Below are positions 61,136 through 64,000 of a DNA stretch of 64,000 nt, in pieces. The stretch is from JANQEU01 sp965601455. Its GTDB lineage: Bacteria; Bacteroidota; Bacteroidia; Cytophagales; Cyclobacteriaceae. The translations under genes were made by a program, and so were the position numbers. The notes beneath the pieces were generated by a model. That model worked only from the letters and a program-made list of their open reading frames with translations. It had not been told where the DNA came from and ran no database searches. Location: positions 1,302,001-1,366,000 of the forward strand of contig OZ271831.1 in the NCBI GenBank assembly GCA_965601455.1, given 5' to 3'. Each line of letters begins with the position of its first letter. Position 1 is the stretch's first letter.

Positions 61136-62337
61136 TTAATATTCAAATGGAATTCTGTTGAGCTTCCTAATGGCTTTCAGAATTTCATCAGGTGCCATTC
61201 CTGAGGTCTTCATATCCCAATAATTATCACCCAACCAGGCCAATCCCTCATTCAGAGTAACTTCCGGCAAATGGTTATCTCGTAGATAATGTAGTAGTTT
61301 CAGCACTTTGAACCCGTCAAACCACTGATAAAACTGGGATTCAAATGCCCCATACGAACGGGTACCTGATCGGATTCTTGCCATTTCGGAATCGAAATCA
61401 TGGAGTTTCAGGAAATCATTAAGCAAAGGGATATCCAGTGAGTAGTTTCCCTTATAATAACTCAAGATCCCTGCAAGAAACTCACGGATGACCAAGTATG
61501 AATCCGGATGATAAAACATCATTGGTTCTCCATCCATCATTTTTCGTATTGCCTTACCTGTTCCGAAGGGTACCCTATCCGATGGTCTAGCTGATGGATA
61601 GACAGTGGCTTGATTGATCTCACAAAAAGACGATTGTTTGATTACTTTATGAAGAAAATAAAAGTCTTCGCCTGCCTTGCGAGTGTTCATCCCTCCGGAT
61701 CGACAATACGCTTCAACAGTTACTGTTATGCAAGATCCCAGGGTTTGACAACTAAAGGGATAACCGATATATCGTAGCGCATCAACATACGCTCTTATAA
61801 ATAGCTCGTACTCAACTATCCAGTTATTCTCTATTGGATGTTCGTAGAATACTACACCAGCATCACACGAATGTTCTAAATAGGTCTTTCTGATTTCATG
61901 GAAGTAGTTTTCACTGCATAGGCAATCCGCATCCAGAGATACAAGAATCCCCTTTTTTTTGAAGCCTCAAACCATCGGACAGCTTCATCCATTCCGTACT
62001 TCCTGGCCATCCCCACCCCGGCTTTCTTATTCGGTAACTCTACAACAATACTTCGTAAGTCAAACTTGGATGGAACAGGTAGGGTGGAAAGAGACTTATG
62101 CGATTCAATACTCAATTCTCTGATAGTCTCTGTACTGGAATCCGGATAATTGATAACTACAAGTATACTCAGCTGAAAATCTACCGGACACCTGAAGAGC
62201 GACTCAATAGTCTCCATAAGGCGAGGTTCATTGTAAGCCGGAATGACAACTATGATATCGGAATCTTTGGGATATTGATTAGTCTCAAAAAGTTTGGGAG
62301 CTCCGTACCTGGATAGATATCTGGATTCAGTATTCAA
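61136..62337 (-). pseudogene. Family 2 glycosyltransferase split by a frameshift at an A8 tract
   Basis: The N-terminal half (from TTG 62337, overlapping the pdxH stop as TTGA) encodes the GT-A nucleotide-binding start DIIVVIPAYNEPRLMETIESL. It runs to WFEASKK at a run of eight A (plus-strand T8, 61953-61960) and then leaves frame. Shifting back one base restores GILVSLDADCLCSENYF with the catalytic DAD motif and an open frame continuing through CQTLGSCITVTVEAYCRSGG and MNTRKAGEDFYFLHKV to the stop at 61136. Without the shift the protein stops at 61876 and lacks DAD. A sequencing error, phase variation, -1 ribosomal slippage or true decay are all possible. Full length would be about 400 residues; substrate unknown. 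Confidence 0.8.
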
Positions 62338-62969
62338 GGTGAAAGCCGTTGTACTGACCAATCATTGTCTTTTATCTCAAACAAAAGTCGGTCATGCAAC
62401 CGGTTGGGTCTTCCTTGCCAGAATTCAAAGGAGGTAGGGATAATTCTAAATCCTCCCCAGAAATCCGGAAGTGGTACTTTTCCTTCTTTAAACTTTGCTT
62501 TCATTTTCTCAAGTTGGGTTTCCAGAAGACTTCTGGAGGTAATGACCTTGCTTTGCTCGCTTACCCATGCACCAAGCTGGCTACCGAAAGGGCGTGTTAC
62601 AAAGTAGTTAAGAGACTCTGTTTTACTAATTTTTTCAGCCTTCCCCGTTACCATTACTTGCCTTTCCAACGGATACCATGGAAATAGTACACTACAAGCG
62701 TTATTTCTTTCAATGTGTGTTGCCTTCCTGCTTTCGTAGTTAGTAAAGAAGACCAACCCCTCATCGTCGAATTTCTTCATTAACACAGTTCTTTGAAAAG
62801 GCATGTTTTTTTCATCAACGGTACTGAGCACCATGGCATTCGGCTCGAGAACCTCAGCTTCGACGGCTTCATCAAACCATTTTTTGAATAAGGTGAAAGG
62901 TGATGAAGGAACTGAAGTTTCATCAAGTGTTGCTTTCGCGTATTCCTTTCGTAGTTGTGTAATATCCAT
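62334..62969 (-). CDS. pdxH: Pyridoxamine 5'-phosphate oxidase
   Basis: 211 residues. Motifs of the family: NAMVLSTVDEKNMPFQRTVL, DDEGLVFFTNYESRKATHIE, ACSVLFPWYPLERQVMVTG, and the C-terminal FEFWQGRPNRLHDRLLFE. It oxidises pyridoxine or pyridoxamine phosphate to PLP using FMN. Full length (usual about 210). It is divergent from the miaE-like gene, and the glycosyltransferase frame begins at its stop codon, so the two share a transcript. Confidence 0.95.
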   Translation of the reverse strand: MDITQLRKEYAKATLDETSVPSSPFTLFKKWFDEAVEAEVLEPNAMVLSTVDEKNMPFQRTVLMKKFDDEGLVFFTNYESRKATHIERNNACSVLFPWYPLERQVMVTGKAEKISKTESLNYFVTRPFGSQLGAWVSEQSKVITSRSLLETQLEKMKAKFKEGKVPLPDFWGGFRIIPTSFEFWQGRPNRLHDRLLFEIKDNDWSVQRLSP

Positions 62970-63042
62970 AGTAATTGTAACACCGATTTTGCTTCAAAGA
63001 GTCACAAAATTATTTTATTTGTTGACAATAGAGTAGGTGGGT

Positions 63043-63627
63043 ATGAAATACAGAATTGACCTTAAATGTGAGAGCAGTAAGGAGTGGATAGAGGCAGTAA
63101 TTGGTGATTTTGATTCTTTTCTTCAAGATCATGCCAATTGCGAACGAAAAGCAAGTGCAATGGCCATGAGTTTTGTAGCCAAATATCCCGATCGATTGGA
63201 TATTCTTCAGGAGCTAATAGATATTGGTATTGAGGAACTTGAGCATTTCAAAACCGTTTATCAGATCATGGAGGAGCGTGGTGTTGTCTTGCCTGCTCAA
63301 ATGACTGAGGATCTATACATAAAGGGGCTGATTGACTTTTGTCGATCGGGCCGAGAAGAGCGATTTATGGATCGTTTACTGCTTGCTTCATTGGTAGAAA
63401 CCCGGGGAGCTGAGCGTTTTCGCATGGTCTATGAAAACATAGACGAGCCACAACTGAAAGATTTCTATCATCAGCTTTGGGCTTCCGAGGCTCGTCATGG
63501 TGAAGTTTTTGTTCGAATGGCTTTGAACTATTTTGACGAAGATAGCGTCTATAGCAGGTTGGGGGCAATGACTGATTATGAAGCAGAAGTTCTATCAAAT
63601 TTGCCCATAAAGGCTGCCTTACATTAG
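63043..63627 (+). CDS. miaE: tRNA-(ms2io6A)-hydroxylase (MiaE-like)
   Basis: 194 residues from ATG 63043; a GTG 6 bases earlier is possible. A ferritin-like four-helix bundle carries the di-iron ligands: Glu in HANCERKASAMAMSF, ExxH in IEELEHFKTVY, Glu in ETRGAERFRMV and ExxH in SEARHGEVF. MiaE hydroxylates the isopentenyl group of the modified A37 in tRNAs reading U-initial codons. Length and spacing match. It stops 1 base before the YqgE-like gene, in one operon. Confidence 0.88.
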   Translation: MKYRIDLKCESSKEWIEAVIGDFDSFLQDHANCERKASAMAMSFVAKYPDRLDILQELIDIGIEELEHFKTVYQIMEERGVVLPAQMTEDLYIKGLIDFCRSGREERFMDRLLLASLVETRGAERFRMVYENIDEPQLKDFYHQLWASEARHGEVFVRMALNYFDEDSVYSRLGAMTDYEAEVLSNLPIKAALH

Positions 63628-63628
63628 C

Positions 63629-64000
63629 ATGGATTACTTTTCATCAGATAAATGGGTTGAACCGGAAAGAGGAGATTTATTAATTTCTGAACCGTATCTG
63701 CCAGATCCCAATTTCGAGAGAACTGTTGTGTTACTCTGTGAACACGATGAAAATGGAACATTTGGTTTTGTCCTAAACAAACGAACACAGTCGCAGTTCA
63801 AAGACGTCGTTGAAGATGTTAATCATTTTGATGCTGATCTTTTTGTTGGAGGTCCCGTCCAACAAAATAGCCTTCATTTTATTCATCGGCAACCCAACCA
63901 AATCGAAGGAAGTAAGGAAATTTTACCCGGTATGTATTGGGGAGGTGATTTCGATCAGTTGTTAAGTCTCATAGATACCCGACAATTACAGAAAGAAGAT
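63629..64000 (+). CDS. YqgE/AlgH (DUF179) family protein, 3' end outside window
   Basis: Translation from ATG 63629 stays open to the last base (124 codons). The start reads GDLLISEPYLPDPNFERTVV, then HDENGTFGFVLNKRT and LFVGGPVQQNSLHFIH, the hallmark blocks of the YqgE/AlgH family (GGPV and GFVLN). These are small cytoplasmic proteins of about 185 residues with an uncertain regulatory role. About 60 residues are missing on the right. Confidence 0.9.
   Translation, partial: MDYFSSDKWVEPERGDLLISEPYLPDPNFERTVVLLCEHDENGTFGFVLNKRTQSQFKDVVEDVNHFDADLFVGGPVQQNSLHFIHRQPNQIEGSKEILPGMYWGGDFDQLLSLIDTRQLQKED

Noticed and set aside
61136..62361. Two separate genes (61136-61690 and 61876-62361) in place of one glycosyltransferase
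   Set aside because: The gap between them is fully coding in the downstream frame and contains the DAD motif. A single -1 shift at the A8 run joins them into one GT2 protein.

Overview
The window looks like a chromosomal segment of a marine-type Bacteroidota bacterium, most likely order Cytophagales. Pointers are a T9SS-type C-terminal sorting tail on a giant secreted protein, a TonB receptor with an N-terminal carboxypeptidase-regulatory-like domain, a 287-residue principal sigma factor, many 7TMR-DISM and TPR histidine kinases paired with LytTR regulators, a bacillithiol-type deacetylase, and TAnnTTTG-type -7 boxes. Many genes appear to use TTG or GTG starts, and ATGA/TAATG overlaps are common.

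Layout. 1-9 kb: PadR regulator with a prefix-domain ABC permease (cut by the left edge), a membrane LytTR regulator, two small secreted proteins, an orphan ABC ATPase, a sorbosone-dehydrogenase-like lipoprotein and an ABC-F ATPase. 9-20 kb: signalling genes, including a coupled kinase / alpha-beta hydrolase / kinase / LytTR regulator operon, and a second FtsX-type permease. 20-23.3 kb: a NaChBac-like ion channel with a membrane-anchored LuxR-type regulator and a DUF4199 protein, a SiaC-like protein and an unknown protein.

23.3-40.6 kb is the centrepiece: two divergent operons forming a compact non-ribosomal peptide cluster. Leftward: ornithine cyclodeaminase-like enzyme, TonB receptor, prolyl-PCP-dehydrogenase-like flavoenzyme, stand-alone adenylating enzyme, PhyH dioxygenase, carrier protein, NRPS 1 (C-A-PCP), TIGR03643 protein. 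Rightward: HupE/UreJ-type membrane protein, NRPS 2 (C-A-PCP-degenerate PCP-TE), Sfp-type PPTase. NRPS 1 has a complete zinc-finger plus PP-loop (sugar-amidotransferase-like) enzyme inserted inside its adenylation domain, whose specificity residues resemble asparagine codes. Together the genes suggest a small three-building-block peptide, possibly a metallophore made and re-imported by the same cluster. The product is inference.

40.6-50.2 kb: GH3 enzyme, TPR kinase/LytTR pair, a 21-bp-period direct repeat that may be the regulator's operator, and a 1574-residue secreted protein with fifteen Ig-like repeats. 50.2-51.4 kb: a tRNA-Met gene followed on its own strand by two near-identical 539-bp units, each carrying a GIY-YIG nuclease ORF and a copied tRNA 3' half. 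51.5-64 kb: housekeeping genes (START-like protein, LptF/G permease, rpsO, pnp, rpoD, trxB, bshB1, pdxH, miaE-like, YqgE-like), a LytS/LytTR pair and a glycosyltransferase gene split by a frameshift at an A8 tract.
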